Shown piece after piece: positions 1-11,699 of a DNA stretch of 49,358 bases. The notes under the pieces were generated by a model. The model was not told the origin of the DNA. It was given only the letters and a program-made list of their open reading frames with translations, and searched no databases. How positions within the stretch are numbered: the first letter of the stretch is position 1; each line of letters opens with the position of its first letter. The DNA comes from Chara braunii (lineage: Eukaryota; Streptophyta; Charophyceae; Charales; Characeae): the NCBI GenBank assembly GCA_003427395.1, contig BFEA01000252.1, positions 800,630 to 849,987 of the forward strand, read 5' to 3'. A program made the translations under genes and the position numbers.

Positions 1-1248
1 CCACCCCCCGAGCCTCCAGATCCTCCTGATTCGCCGACTCCTTCCATTTCCACGTGCTCATCGCACTTTGTCGCGTCCTTTGACAGGGAGATGCCATCCG
101 CACCTATCCCTACGCCGACTCCTTCCACTCCTGCTTCAGACGTTGTTGCTGCTAAGGAGTTTGATGACCTCCTAGCGACCTTGCAACCAAGCGTCGCTAC
201 TCTCCTTCGCGAGTATCGCGATGTCCTTCCTTCATCTGTCTCCTACAGTAGCATTCCTCCTATGCGTGACATCGAGCACCGCATCCAGCTCGAACCGAAC
301 TACCGTGTCCAGCATCGAGCCCCATACCGCCTCTCGGTCCCCGAAGCCCAGGAACTTAAACGCCAGATCGACGAGCTGCTTCGTCAGGGCTTCATTAAAC
401 CGAGCACGTCACCGTGGAGCGCACCAGTCCTCTTCAATCGAAAGAAGGACGGCGCCCTCCGCCTCTGTCTCGATTACCGCGGCCTCAATCAGTATACGGT
501 CAGAAACAGTTATCCCATGCCCCGCGCAGATTACCTGTTTGACTGTCTCGCTGGCCACCATTTTTTTACGAAGATTGATCTTCGCAGCGGATACCACCAG
601 ATCCGCGTGGCCAAGGAGGACCAGCACAAGACCGCGTTTCGCTCTCGATTTGGACACTACGAGTTCACTGTCATGTCTTTCGGCCTCCGTAACGGTCCTG
701 CCACCTTCCAGATGGCTATGAACACGATGTTCCANGACCTTCTCGAGGACTTTGTTCTAGTCTACATTGATGACATCCTGATCTACAGTCGTACCTTAGA
801 GGAGCATATGACCCACCTCCGCACTGTCCTCCAGCGATTACGCGACCACGGATTCTACGCGAAGCCCTCCAAATGCGCCTTCGCTCAATCCAAGGTCGAC
901 TTTCTAGGACATCAGGTCTCCGAGCATGGACTCCACATGGACGACTCGAAGATCCAGGCTATCGTCGATTGGCCTACACCTACTTCTCTTCCTGCGCTAC
1001 GCAGTTTCCTGGGGTTGACCAACTACTACGATCATTTTCTTAAAAACTACTCGCAGTACTCTCCACAGCTGACTCCTNTGACCCGCGGATGTCTACCCTT
1101 CCATTGGACCCCGGCTCATGAGGATGCCTTTCGCTCTCTGAAGCGACTTGTCACGTCAGCCCCTGTCCTACACCTACCCGACTACTCCCGCCCATTCATC
1201 GTCACCACCGACGCGTCCGACTTTGCCATAGGAGCTGTCCTCTCCTAG
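1..1248 (+). pseudogene. Pol: reverse transcriptase and start of RNase H
   Basis: The RT copies element RNA into cDNA. The open frame starts before the window; the first 30 codons are Pro-rich linker. RT blocks are recognisable: the [12 protein letters not shown] block near 577-612, the SFGL block near 679, and the catalytic YIDD at 763-774, followed by the DFLGH and LRSFLGLTNYY segments of Ty3/gypsy thumb regions. The RNase H domain begins with TTDASDFAIGAVLS just before a TAG at 1246-1248. The frame continues past the stop without a shift, so a single point change or rare readthrough explains the break. The N at 735 makes one codon uncertain. Confidence 0.88.
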
Positions 1249-2784
1249 ATTTACCCAGCCCCTTCTACTTCTCCCGACCCCACAGAGTCTNGTCTCCCTC
1301 GCATTCCTCGCTTTCCCCCCCCACCCCCAGCGACTGCGGCTCGACTTGCACCTATCGAGCCNACCCCCTCAGGGGCTCCACCTCCCTACACCCCTGACGT
1401 CGCTGATGACGGCACAGTCGAGTCTCGCGATGGAGAGTGCCCGGTTGCTTATCTATCTCGACAACTACTTCCTGCTGAGCGTAACTACACTGCTGACGAG
1501 CGTGAGGTCCTCGCGCTGGTTTACGCTGTTAAGAAGTGGCGTCATCACTTACACGGTCACACATTCACCGTCCTGATGGACAACTCTGTCCTCGCCGCTT
1601 TCCAGACGAAGCCGACGCTTACCCCTCGCCAGGCTCGTTGGTGGCGTGATCTCGCAGAGTTCGACTTTACCATCAAGAAGATTACTGGGGAAAGCAATCG
1701 CGTAGCTGATGCCTTATCTCGCCGCCCCGATCTTCAGTGCGATGATCGCCAGCTCTCTGCCATTTCATTCCCCGTCATCCACCCTGCTTTCCTAGATGAG
1801 TATCGGTCGGCATACCCCNAGTGCTCCGAGTTTCAGTCCATCTACGCTGACTTACAGGCCGGCAAGACTGTCCCTAACTTCCAGCTCGACCCCTCTGGAC
1901 TCCTATATTGGCTTGGTCGCCAAGGTAACCGTACTCCCCGCTTATGTGTCCCATCTATCGGCCAGCTTCGTGTTCGAGCTGTCGCGGAGTGTCACGATCA
2001 GCGTGCTGCCGGTCATCTCGGTATCCTCAAGACCCTTGACCGACTCTANCGACATTACTACTGGGAGCACCGCCGTCCTTTCACGACAGAGTACGTTCGC
2101 ACCTGCAGGACCTGCCAGGAGGCCAGCATTCCCAACCACCCTCCCTACGGCCTTCTCCAGCCCTTACCCATTCCCACCCAGCGTTGGACCTCCGTCTCTA
2201 TGGACTTCATCGGCCCACTTCGTCCCCCTACCCCACGAGGCCACGATGCCATCTTTGTTGTTGTCTGCCGATTGACTAAGCATGCTCACTTCCTCCCCTG
2301 CAAGTATGCTAGTTCAGCCAAAGACATCGCCACTCTGTACTTTAACCGTATTGCCATTCATCATGGTCTCCCCACTAGCATTGTCTCTGATCGCGATCCC
2401 CGCTTCACTTCTCATTTCTGGCGTGGACTCCATGAGACTTATGGATCCGAGCTTCGCCTTTCCTCCTCCTACCACCCCCAGTCAGACGGACAGACTGAGG
2501 TCACCAACAAAACTCTTGGGACTATCCTCAAGAAGTTTGTTGAGAATGACTCTGATTGGGATCTTCATCTTGCTCATGCACAGATCGCTTATAACCACGC
2601 TATTTCTCCCGCCACCGGCATGTCCCCCTACTACTGTGACCTGGGATATCACCCCCGTGTCCCATCTGATCTCCTCCGTCCATCTCAAATTCACCCTGAC
2701 ACCAAATGCCCAGCTCTCGATGAGTGGGTAAAGGAGATGGATGCGCTCCTTAGCAAGGCTCGCAAGAGCATTGCTCACTCCTAG
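1249..2784 (+). pseudogene. Pol: rest of RNase H, integrase core
   Basis: Same frame as the RT. The first 60 or so codons (1249-1430) are Pro/Ser/Thr-rich and sit inside RNase H, between its first strand and the AYLSRQLLPAERNY segment. RNase H ends with the ADALSRR hallmark near 1711. Integrase follows with a zinc-binding HHCC region (paired His near 1990-2020, CRTC at 2101-2112). Its catalytic core has Asp at 2203, Asp at 2389 and Glu at 2497, a D-35-E spacing normal for this family. The frame ends at TAG 2782-2784 and resumes immediately. The integrase inserts the cDNA into host chromatin. Confidence 0.88.
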
Positions 2785-3627
2785 ACTCGCATNGCGACCC
2801 GCGCCAACCGCTCNCGCATTGACCATCCCTTCAAAGTTGGTGATGAGGTCCTTGTCGACGCACGTCACTTCCAGCCCGAAGCCGACACGCTTCGGAAATT
2901 CAGACGTCGATATATCGGACCATGCACCATTCTCGCACCCGCCGGACCCAATCATGACTGTCCAGTGAGCTTCAAATTGAAGCTCCCCGATTCCATGTAT
3001 CGCGCTAACCTACATGATGTGTTTCATGTATCTCTTTTGCGCCCTTTCAGACGGTCTCCTCCTGAGTTTCACGGCCGACCTTACCCTCGCCCTTCTCCCA
3101 TCATTATTGAAGGTCACGAGGAGTTTGTTGTCTCTGATATTGCGTCCCGGCGTATGACTGATGGTGACCGTCCCCGCCTCGAGTATCTCGTTCAATGGAA
3201 GGGTTATCTTGACGAGGAGTCTACTTGGGAGCCTCTTGAGCACCTGAAGCATGCTATGACTTTCGTGAGTGCTTACGATCGTGCTCATCCTTTCCCTTCA
3301 TCATCCTCCCTCCCTACTCCTCATCCTTCTACTACTGACCCTTCTACCTCTGCGACCACTAACATTCCCCCTCCTCCATCGATGGGTCCTCCTGCTCCCC
3401 GGTACCCGCCTCAGGTCCTCCTCCCCCTATGGATGTGGTTCCGCCTGTTGTTGCAGTTCATTCCTCTCGCCCTCAGCGTACCCATCGACTTCCTTCTCGT
3501 TTTCGTGACTGATCTATATCCCCCATACGCTCTCTATCTTTTACCATTCCTTGACACTTGTGCAGCAGCTCCCGGTTTCGGCCTCTACATTCGGCTTCCA
3601 CATTTAGCTTCTACATTCGACTTTTGA
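2785..3627 (+). pseudogene. Pol: integrase C-terminus and chromodomain
   Basis: Still the same frame. The segment HPFKVGDEVLV near 2820-2855 and the HDVFHVSLLRPF block near 3013-3048 are the integrase C-terminal (GPY/F-like) region. A chromodomain follows at about 3124-3290, with the aromatic-cage segment YLVQWKGY and then STWEP. Chromodomains of this class bind methylated histone tails and guide insertion into heterochromatin. The codons after 3290 are Ser/Pro/Thr-rich and then hydrophobic; the true protein end may be near 3400 and the rest chance open frame. Two N bases (2793, 2814) fall in the linker. Confidence 0.85.
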
Positions 3628-5262
3628 CCTCGGTGCTTCTGTCCAGTACCAAAGTACATGTCGCATTGTTCCGGACGTCTACTTGGTTTTCGGCATTACT
3701 CCTACTTCATCCTGGCTACTTCGATTCAACTTCATTTTGGAGACTCATCAATTGGACTACTTCACTTCTTCGGCTACAGAGTTCTCATCATCCCCTGTAT
3801 CCTTACCCTCCAACCGCATGATGATCCCTGTTTCCCCTGTCTATGTGGGTGTGTCCGCTTGCCGCCCTTCTGTCGTACCTTATGCTGCGCGCCCTCCTCT
3901 GGAGTGTACGTTTTCTTTGCTCGCGGCTCTTGGGCCACATGCCTATGCCGGCATAGCCCTCTCTCCTGCCAGGCTGACCTTATGCGTGCTCCCTTGTGTG
4001 AGTGTCATTCCCCTTTCAGCTGGCGGTGCCCGTTTGATGGTTTCCATTGAGCCCGGTGTCGTGCTGTTGCTNACCTTATGCGTGCTCCCTTGTGTGAGTG
4101 TCATTCCCCTTTCAGCTGGCGGTGCCCGTTTGATGGTTTCCATTGAGCCCGGTGTCGTGCTGTTGCTCCCTCCCTGAGCNTGATGTCCCCTACCTGGTTG
4201 TGTGGGTGCCCCCTTGGAGTTTACTCTAAGAGCTGTACCTACCGCCTTCCCACCTATTCCTACCTTTGCCATGCGACTGAGTTCCTTTCTCTTCTGTTCA
4301 GGCATTGTGCATTGTGCACAGGGCACGTGAGATTGTGCCACATTCTTTTCGACATAGGACATTGGCTTAGCTATTCTTTGACCTTGAGGGCCCTGATGTT
4401 GAGTTATATTCAGCCTACTTGGCTCATGAGACATTTTTCTTTTTCTTGGCCGACACAGGTCAGACATTTTTCTGCTTCTTGGGTCGACTCAGACCAGACA
4501 TTGTTGTATAGATTAGGCTTGAGGCTTAGTCTGCATTGCATCCCTTTTTCCTGCATGGAGCTTGCTCCGCATTTAGGATTGTTTTTCTTTGGCCGTTCCT
4601 TTTGGGTTCCCGCTCTTTCAGCGGATAGCGTGTTTTGATGTATCTCTGGATCCACTTACAAGTCCGAGGATCGTGGAGCGGTATCCCTCCGGCCCGGCAG
4701 TGAGGCCGGACCAGTTTCAGGCCGTCGGCCTGACCCTGGTCCGGTACCAGGTTATTCCGCTACTGGACCCAGGCCGGTATATCACTTCGGCCTAGGTCTA
4801 GGGCGGCAGGTTGATTCATTGAGTGGTTGGTTCATTCATTCGGCCGGACAGGGTCTCCACTCAGCGGCTGCTTCGTGTGTGTCCTTCTCCTCTCTCTCTC
4901 TCTCTCACCATCCCCGCACGTGCCCTCTGCACGTGCGTCACAGTAGCCATCATCCACTCCTACACTTCTATCATCAACTAGGTCTGCTATCGACCATATT
5001 AATCTTTACCATGTTCTCCATGCGGGTAGGAGACCATCGTTACCCCTTGAGACAGCCACTAGGGCAAGTTTCCCAACGATATCCTCCACCAAAGCCTATC
5101 TCATCTTTATTCCTACCAGTGGGATTCCCAAGACATCCCTTATAGCAGGTTCCGCAGTGGAGTTTAATCCTACCTACACTCCCCCGAGCGGAGTTTCTGA
5201 TTGAAGCCCGCAGCCTATGCGGGATATACCTGGCGAGTGGCCTCGACTCTGCAGCAACAATT
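3628..5262 (+). other. Chromovirus 3' non-coding tail / probable 3' LTR
   Basis: No coding capacity beyond short chance frames. The stretch is pyrimidine-rich, contains palindromic GGCC-rich segments (4690-4800), and its part at 4930-5095 resembles a second site at 34290-34480, as expected of an LTR with other copies nearby. No clear polypurine tract or TG border was found, so LTR limits are not given. Confidence 0.5.
3977..4167 (+). repeat. 95-bp direct duplication separated by one N
   Basis: Bases 3977-4071 and 4073-4167 are identical as far as can be read, and the only base between them is an N at 4072. This is what an unmerged contig overlap or a mis-resolved copy number looks like. A real tandem duplication is the alternative. 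Confidence 0.85.
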
Positions 5263-5329
5263 TGTTAAGGTTATACAAAAACTTGAAGTCAATTCCTTAA
5301 GCTTAAAATGAACAAACATTGTTTTTTTT

Positions 5330-6120
5330 CCGTCCCATTAAGAGATAATAAGGAACAATTCATCAGGTGCCTTCACATGCGTGAGTGTATGCTCTTAAGA
5401 GACAAGAAGGGAGAATTCGCCAATCACCTTTAGCTCAGACCGACCCACACGCTTTCAAACACGTGGTTCTATGTTTGAGTACGAAGAGAAAGAGAAGAGG
5501 GCGTGTGCTCACATGCGTACGAGGAGAAGGTGCGTTCACATACGTGAGATAATGAGAGAGAAGGAGGCACGTTCACATGCGTGAGAGAATGCGAGAGAAG
5601 GGGGAAAGTTCACACGCGTGTGAGAGAGAGAGAGACAAACAGAGAAAGGGCACACATGCATATGTGTGTGTTTTGAGGTTAAACATAAAAAAACAGAGAA
5701 AAATAAAGCAATCCATTTACGAATCATAAGAGGGGCACTAGTTAATGCAACTTCATTATGAGTTCGAAAATAAAAGATAAAATCATTAAGGCTCAGGATC
5801 CAACACCATAATAAGATACTACCTTCATGTATGTGTGCGAGAGAGAAAGAAAGGGGGTGATAGATTAATCCGGCCCCGATGTTGTGTTGAATGCAATGCA
5901 TATTCAGAGTAATATACATTTACAAATAACCCTCTCTCTCATGTTTGATGCTTATGCATTCACATCAGTATGTGTGTACATCTGTGAGAGAGAAAAAGTC
6001 TCTTACACTCATCCTCTCTCTTACACATACAGATGTGTGAACGCGCACGCATTGTGCATGAGAAAGAAAGATAGAGAGAGAAGGAGTCATTCACGAATGA
6101 GTTTGGTCAGGGGATAAATC
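5330..6120. repeat. Decayed tandem repeat rich in CACATGCGTGAG and GA runs
   Basis: The motif TTCACATGCGTGAG plus a GAGAGAAGG run recurs at about 5506, 5531, 5563 and 5603, with weaker copies near 5370 and 5960-6080. The spacing is roughly 30-40 bp. No gene is visible here; short open frames are by-products of the GA/CA composition. Confidence 0.6.
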
Positions 6121-7250
6121 AAACCAAATTCATTCACGCAATCCACACAATCTCATTGGGTGGGTCTGTCAAAATATTCCCCACCCTTAAGGAGAGCACA
6201 TAGGGAAGGTCCAATGGAATGGGACGACGAGTTTTAAAATAGCATATATGAAAGTTGTGCTCCCTTCTAATAGTGGTCTGTGGAAACAATATCGAGTTTA
6301 ATTGGCAGGACATAATGAGTCTCCGGGAGAGGGATTTGATGCAAATAAGTGGAATTTTAGGGTTGCAACTCAATCTCTTTTATATTCATACTTTACAAAG
6401 AACCTATAAAATTATTAAATAAGATTAAAAAAAAATGATTGAAGTTGCATTTCATAACCGCTTAACAAATCCCTCTTTTGTTTTTTCCTCACAAGGATGT
6501 CATTTTAGTTGTTAATTATTTTGTCTCCCTTAACTTTCGTTTTTCAACCATATGTTTTAACACCGTGTTAATTATTTGACAGCGCGTGTGGAAAAATTAT
6601 TACATACTAATCATTACTAAGATAGTCGATCGTCGTCAAACAAGATCGCATGCGAAACTGGTGCGCGTGCCAATTGATGAAGTTTGAACATTGACCCTAA
6701 GGATCGATTAAGGTAAAATATGAAAAAAAAAGAAATTTAATGTAAAATATATAACCAAAATAAAATAAAACTACCAAGTAATAAATAAAATATAAATTTA
6801 TGTTAAAATTTAAAGATGAAATGACAAAGAATGTGACAAAATGACACATAGCAATGGAACAATCAAATATTATAAGGAAGAAAAATCCAAGTAGGATGTT
6901 CACCCTAGCAATAACATAAGAATATCAACAAGAATTTTTTTTAACAAAAGGGTAAGAACTGCAAAGATTTTGTTATAGGTAAGAGTTAACAATTTGATAA
7001 GTATTCTTGTGGACAAAAAAATGTATAAGTAACTCGTACACGAACCAAAAATATAAGTTAGATTACCTACAAAGCATTTTTTTTTCTGCCGAACCCTTTT
7101 TCGAGGTCTTTGTTTTTTAATTTTTATTATTATTATCCCACTAGATAAAAATTCTACTTGCAAATTTTCAGCTAATTTTATAAAGTATTAAAAGAAAACA
7201 AATTGTAAAAAAGGGCCTTATTAGTTAGGGAGGTGTTTTATTTTATCGTT
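6120..7250. other. AT-rich stretch without recognisable genes
   Basis: Very AT-rich with many A and T homopolymers. The minus-strand open frames at 6697-7163 are Phe/Ile/Leu/Tyr-rich, as expected from AT-rich DNA, and match no family I know. Confidence 0.6.
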
Positions 7251-7251
7251 T

Positions 7252-7277
7252 CCCCCCCCCTCCCCCCCCCTCCCTCC
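7252..7277 (-). repeat. C-tract with G-quadruplex potential on the minus strand
   Basis: Runs of nine C, nine C, three C and two C separated by single T bases. The complementary strand offers at least four G-tracts of three or more with one-base loops, a strong G4 pattern. Confidence 0.7.
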
Positions 7278-7299
7278 TTCGTCGGTTCAGGAAGATATT

Positions 7300-7800
7300 G
7301 TCTTAATCATCAGTCAGTCAGGTTGTCAATTTGTTAGCCAGTTAGCCAGTCATCCAGCCAACCATACAGCCAGCTGGGCAGTCACTCCATCAATCGTTCG
7401 ACATTCCACCGGGTTCGTTCGTCCGTCCTTTTATCCGGGTTGGTCGGTCCATCCGTTGGTCCATCGGTTTGTCCGTTGGTCGGTTTGTCTATCGGTCTAT
7501 TGAGAGAAGATTAAAAACAATCGTATTTTTCGTCACCACTTCGAGAGACTGCGTAAACATGTGGTTTTCATGGTGTTCGGATTTTTCAACACTTCAAGGT
7601 TACTCAGGATTTTCAGACTGCTTAAACTCTCATTTCAGAATTTTCAGCTATCCGTTTATCATGGGTCTATTGTCGGTCTGTCTATCGATCTATCCGCCGG
7701 TTGGTTCATCGGTATGTTCGTCGCTACACCAGTCTGCTCATCCGCCTCTCCACCAGTCGCTCGTTCGTTAGTCCATTTTTCAGTCAGCCAATCAATTATT
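7300..7800. repeat. Cryptic tetranucleotide repeat (GTCC/GTCG/GTTG type)
   Basis: Two blocks, 7300-7500 and 7670-7800, are built from degenerate 4-bp words such as CAGT, CCAG, GTCG, GTCC, ATCG and GTTG in near-continuous register. They look like an old (GTCN)n tract diversified by mutation. The open frames here, rich in Ser/Val/Leu, follow from this composition. Confidence 0.6.
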
Positions 7801-9129
7801 GAGTACATCAATTAGTTAGTGTGTAATTGTACACGATTTCCCAAAGCTTGTTGAAGGTCAGCTATAGTTATCAAAGTGTGTAACCGAACTTCACATTAGG
7901 GGCATATGAAGTACCTTCAACTGACAACAGTAGAGAGAAAAAAACATGTCTTATAAGCACATTCATAGAGTCTCGAAGAGCAGACGCGAAGTGTTTACAC
8001 TTTGTGTCCAGCATGTCTTCCTACACTTCGTGCCTAGAGTTATGATGCAAGCCCCTTGGTGCTTATATGTGTGTGTCTATGTACATGTGTGTGTGCATCC
8101 GTGAATGCATGTGTGTGTTTGTATACATGTGTGTGTATGTGCATGCGAACATGCTTGAACACACACATGTGCGAGCGTGACCCACACAATTATTTTTTTT
8201 TTACTTTTTTCTACATATTGATTGATTAATTAATTGGTTGATTGGTTTGGGGGAGGTTACCCCCCCCTCGCGTGCACACATGCACACACACAAACAGACA
8301 CACACACACGCACACGGTGGGGGAAGGCGGGGGAGAACTAGGTTTACATTGAACGGGGTATTCGCCCTTATATATATGCATGATACCTGATGTTCGATCG
8401 GGGTCGAACGGCCGAATCTGAGTGCCCGAATGTTCAGCCCCCCTTGTAAATGTGTTCGGTCGTTCAACCTGAATGCGGACCTCAAAAAAAAAAAAAAAAA
8501 AAATTGCTCACTACAGACGGTCTTGGATTCTGCGTTGATGTTACTACCTTCCAAAGATCTCATGGTTGTCCTGAGTTGACGATGTAAGTCTTTGCTGCAA
8601 CAGTGTTGAGTTGCACTGAATGTCACGCGCGGTATGGTTTTAGTTTTGAACACTTAGTCACTGTTGTGGCGGTAAAGGCATCCAGCTCAAGCATAGATGC
8701 CCGATAAACCGTAGGCAGAGAGGGAGAAGAGGACAAACAAGGGGTTGTGACAAACTGTTTCATCGGAGTTTCACCGACTCATCGGGAGGCCGAACCCTCA
8801 ACAGTTTGCAGAATCCCCTAATTGATTATAATGTACGTGATATCGACAACTGATACCCAGAGGTGGGCACTGGGCACCAACCACTGCCCTTAAGGTACTT
8901 GTGACGAAAATCAAAGCAGACTATCACATACTCGCACCAGATGAAAATTCTATAGACTATCGGTTCACACCCCATCACAAGCTAGCAAAACACCAACGAA
9001 ACAAAGAAATCTTTGTCATATATATATATATATATATATAGATATATATATATAGAGAGAGAGAGCCTATACATATGACTTACAACAACACACATAGGGG
9101 CGCACACATCCTCCTACTCCTAACATGAT
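7801..9129. other. Intergenic DNA with TG/CA and TA/GA microsatellites
   Basis: TG-rich tracts occur at 8060-8175, CA-rich at 8265-8325, an A20-class homopolymer at 8485-8505 and a (TA)n then (GA)n tract at 9019-9065. The segment 8700-9000 may be a badly decayed upstream part of the Penelope-like element; I could not read a convincing protein from it. Confidence 0.5.
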
Positions 9130-9840
9130 TGTTAAAGGGTCCCGTCAAGGGGGGTGGACAATTGATACGGGATCGAACACCTTGACCTTTCCCAAATTCT
9201 TGAATATCTTCATTTCATTGTCACAAACACGTATCTTTATGCAGCGTACGACACCTTGCGACATCAGCTGATTGGCATCCCGATGGGCACTAATTCTGAT
9301 TCGGCGATAGTTAATTTGATGTTGTATTGGGATGAGGGTCGATTTTTTGATGCCTTCAGCGACGTGATTTTCGCGCAACTCAACGGTATGCGTTCACATA
9401 CCGCTTGATCGATGATGTTCTCTCATGGAGACATCTGCCACCACCGTCAAAGCACTATGGCCTCGAATGGAAGGAGACCACAACGCCTGGTGGCTCGTGC
9501 ACACTCTTGGGTTCACGCCTCCGTGTCTGCCCTGACAGTTCCCTGTGTATGAGTGTCTTTGACAAAGCAGCTAAATGAAATTTCTTTGTTATTCGTTATC
9601 ACAGTGCTACATCTAACGTCCCTACACACCAGCCGGCAAGAGTGTTTACAGGTCAGCTTACTAGGTTTTAGTATGTCCACAAGAACCGGTATGATTTCAA
9701 AACTGAAGTATTGTTGCTCACACGCCTCATGCTTTTTCGCGGGCACTCTCCAACAACGCTTCCGAAAGGATGAACTTCTTGTATTCCTAAAACGTCAACA
9801 CGAATACTCTGTGCACGTGAACCGCCTCTCCAGTTGGTTT
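9130..9840 (+). pseudogene. Penelope-like element reverse transcriptase fragment
   Basis: Frame 1 from about 9130 to 9390 and then frame 3 to about 9840 together read as the C-terminal half of a Penelope-like (PLE) RT. Visible are the palm segment QLIGIPMGT (9265-9291), the catalytic IDD at 9408-9416 within TYRLIDDVLSW, a GLEWKE strand, and a thumb-like region with VFDKAAK, NFFVIRYH and FTGQLTRF, which follows the order of PLE RTs. A frameshift lies at 9360-9390 and stops at 9576, 9669 and 9771. No GIY-YIG endonuclease was seen. The family call rests on the GIPMGT palm and the thumb pattern; another non-LTR RT type is possible. Confidence 0.65.
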
Positions 9841-10860
9841 CGCAGCATGCTTCAATGGTTTATTCACCACCCGCTTTCTCGGGTCTCCACCCACTGTCCT
9901 CGGACTATGTCTGTCACAACCCCTTCTTCATTACCGATGTTTGTCACACCTATCACAATCTCTTCTCCATTACCTGCGTTTGTCGCACTTGCGTCCTCAT
10001 CAGTCTTAATAACCCCTTCCATGTCGTTTGTGACCCTGGCTGCCCCTTTTCGGTTCGCAGCCTCTTCCTCATCGGCCTTGGTTGCTTCTACGATTGATTC
10101 CGCGGGAGCAACTCGACCCGCAGCTACTATATCGCCCTTGGTCTCGGTGTGTTCCTCCATGGCATCCATGGCCACCGCCAACTGCTGTGTTGCCCTTGGT
10201 CTCGGTGTGTTCCTCCATGGCATTTGTGGCCATTCTTGCATTACCACCTGCAGAGTCGCCTCTTCGGGTTTTACCTACGACTGCTCCCCTTGTCTCTGCT
10301 TCAACAACTTCACCACCCCTGACTTCATTTCCCTCGTCTTCACCGCTTTTATTTCCCCTAGTTTTATCTTTGTTTGTTACCTACCTTCCAACTACTCTAC
10401 CACCCCTGTCTTCACCACTCCTACCTCCCCTGGTTTTGTCTCCGTCCGTTACCCCTCTTCCTAATCCACAAACCACTTCGTCCACACAGACTCCGTCATC
10501 ATGTTTTGTCCCTGCACAAAGCCTACTTCACCGTCCTAGACACCGACTTCGGCCTACTCCCCAACCTTAGCTTACTTCCGTTTCCTCCACCTTTGTTCTT
10601 GGACGAAGAAGAACCTGTTAATTCTCCCCACTATGGCCCTCCCCAACATCTCGTCCGCGTCTTTTGCCACTTTGTTTTTTTTATAAATGGGGGTGAAAAA
10701 TGGGGGGTCGGTTAACCTTCTGTCTCTTTTGCCGCCCCAAGCATCCGTACCACTCCTGCGATGCTCTTCGACTGCAGATCTTTCTACAACGCGGCAAACA
10801 CACATAGGAGGGATGATGGCGAGAGACCATCCGAGGATGAACTTGGCAAGGGGACTATTT
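9841..10860 (+). other. Low-complexity Ser/Pro/Thr/Ala-encoding linker
   Basis: Plus-strand frames through 9890-10460 are long runs of Ser, Pro, Thr, Ala and Val with no domain. A 40-bp stretch at 10134 recurs at 10192 (58-bp period). It may be the remains of a linker between the RT and the downstream protease-like domain, since direction is the same. Frames are shifted against both neighbours, so continuity cannot be proven. Confidence 0.4.
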
Positions 10861-10867
10861 TGTAGAA

Positions 10868-11593
10868 AATCCACCTGATCGACCTCCACCAAAGTTGTGT
10901 GGCTTCCCTGCTACTAACATATGCCTACAAGCCTATCGTCGGGAACCATATACTGACTTTGATTTCTTGGTCATTGCTTACGATCTTGATGCTCACGAAC
11001 ATGAGTTATATGGTGATAACCTGACTCTGCATCCCCTACAGGATAGTAATTACACTCGACATGGGGGATTCAACGTCTCTGTTTTGGATAATGTTTTGAT
11101 AAAGCGCCTGCTTAATATGCAGCGTGCCCCTTTGGGTGGCGACCCGGACCACTATTCGCACATTTGTGCTTATATTCTACATGCTCCTGGCCACTACACC
11201 GCTCTTGTTCGTGCCTCTGGTTCTTGAGAATTGTGGAATGGCAGTGCTATGGTGCAAACTATTACTGCCATTTGTGATCTCGTGCATATTTACCCTAACC
11301 TGCAACTGTTCCAGGTCATTCACCCTATGGGTACTTCGTCTATTTTTATGCTCGCCTCTACGCCTATCTTTGTGTCAGCCTCTGTACTTATCTTTGTGCC
11401 TGTTTCTATGTCTGTGTCCTTGCAGATTACTGACCCTATGGGTACCTCGTGTACTTTCATCCCCGCCTCTGCACCTGTCTTTGTGCCTGCCTCCGCACCT
11501 ACCTCCATGCCCGTTTCTGTATATGTTTTCGTGCCTACCTTCATGTTTGTAACTGTGCTTGCTTTAGTCTTCATTCCCCACATGTTGCACTAA
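10868..11593 (+). pseudogene. Josephin-like cysteine protease domain
   Basis: Frame 2 is open from about 10868 to 11593 except for TGA at 11225-11227. It fits a Josephin (ataxin-3, MEROPS C86) fold. The candidate nucleophile Cys is at 10898 in CGFPATN, followed by LQ and an IAYDLDAHEHELYG segment matching the Josephin IA-x-LD-xx-E helix. A GGFNVSVLDNVL segment resembles the central Josephin strand and helix. The candidate His is at 11192 in GHYTAL and Asn at 11237 in LWNG. His-to-Asn spacing is 15 residues, as between H119 and N134 of ataxin-3; Cys-to-His is 98 against 105. Such enzymes trim ubiquitin chains. After about 11320 the frame becomes Ser/Pro/Val repeats. The stop makes it probably inactive. 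A different papain-like family is the alternative. Confidence 0.55.
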
Positions 11594-11699
11594 CGCCTTG
11601 TGACCTCCTTTGTGAGATCAATGACACAATTACACTTGGTTGTGGAAAGCATTGATTTTGTCGATATGACTACAACCGTATAATTTTTGGTCCCGTTGT

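Larger units (their letters stand above)
1..5262 (+). mobile_element. Ty3/gypsy chromovirus, 3' portion, decayed
   Basis: One reading frame, open from base 1, carries reverse transcriptase, RNase H, integrase and a chromodomain in the order of chromoviral Ty3/gypsy pol. It is interrupted only by TAG codons at 1246 and 2782. The gag, protease and 5' LTR lie off the left edge. The sequence after the chromodomain (3628 to about 5262) is non-coding and pyrimidine-rich and should hold the 3' LTR, but without the 5' LTR its borders cannot be fixed; the right end given here is a guess at an ACA near 5260. Scattered single N bases (735, 1078, 1291, 1362, 1819, 2049, 2793, 2814) suggest a consensus of unresolved near-identical copies. 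Confidence 0.9.

Noticed and set aside
6697-7163. Hydrophobic minus-strand frames as membrane proteins
   Set aside because: Phe/Ile/Leu/Tyr-rich translation is expected from AT-rich DNA; no family motif.
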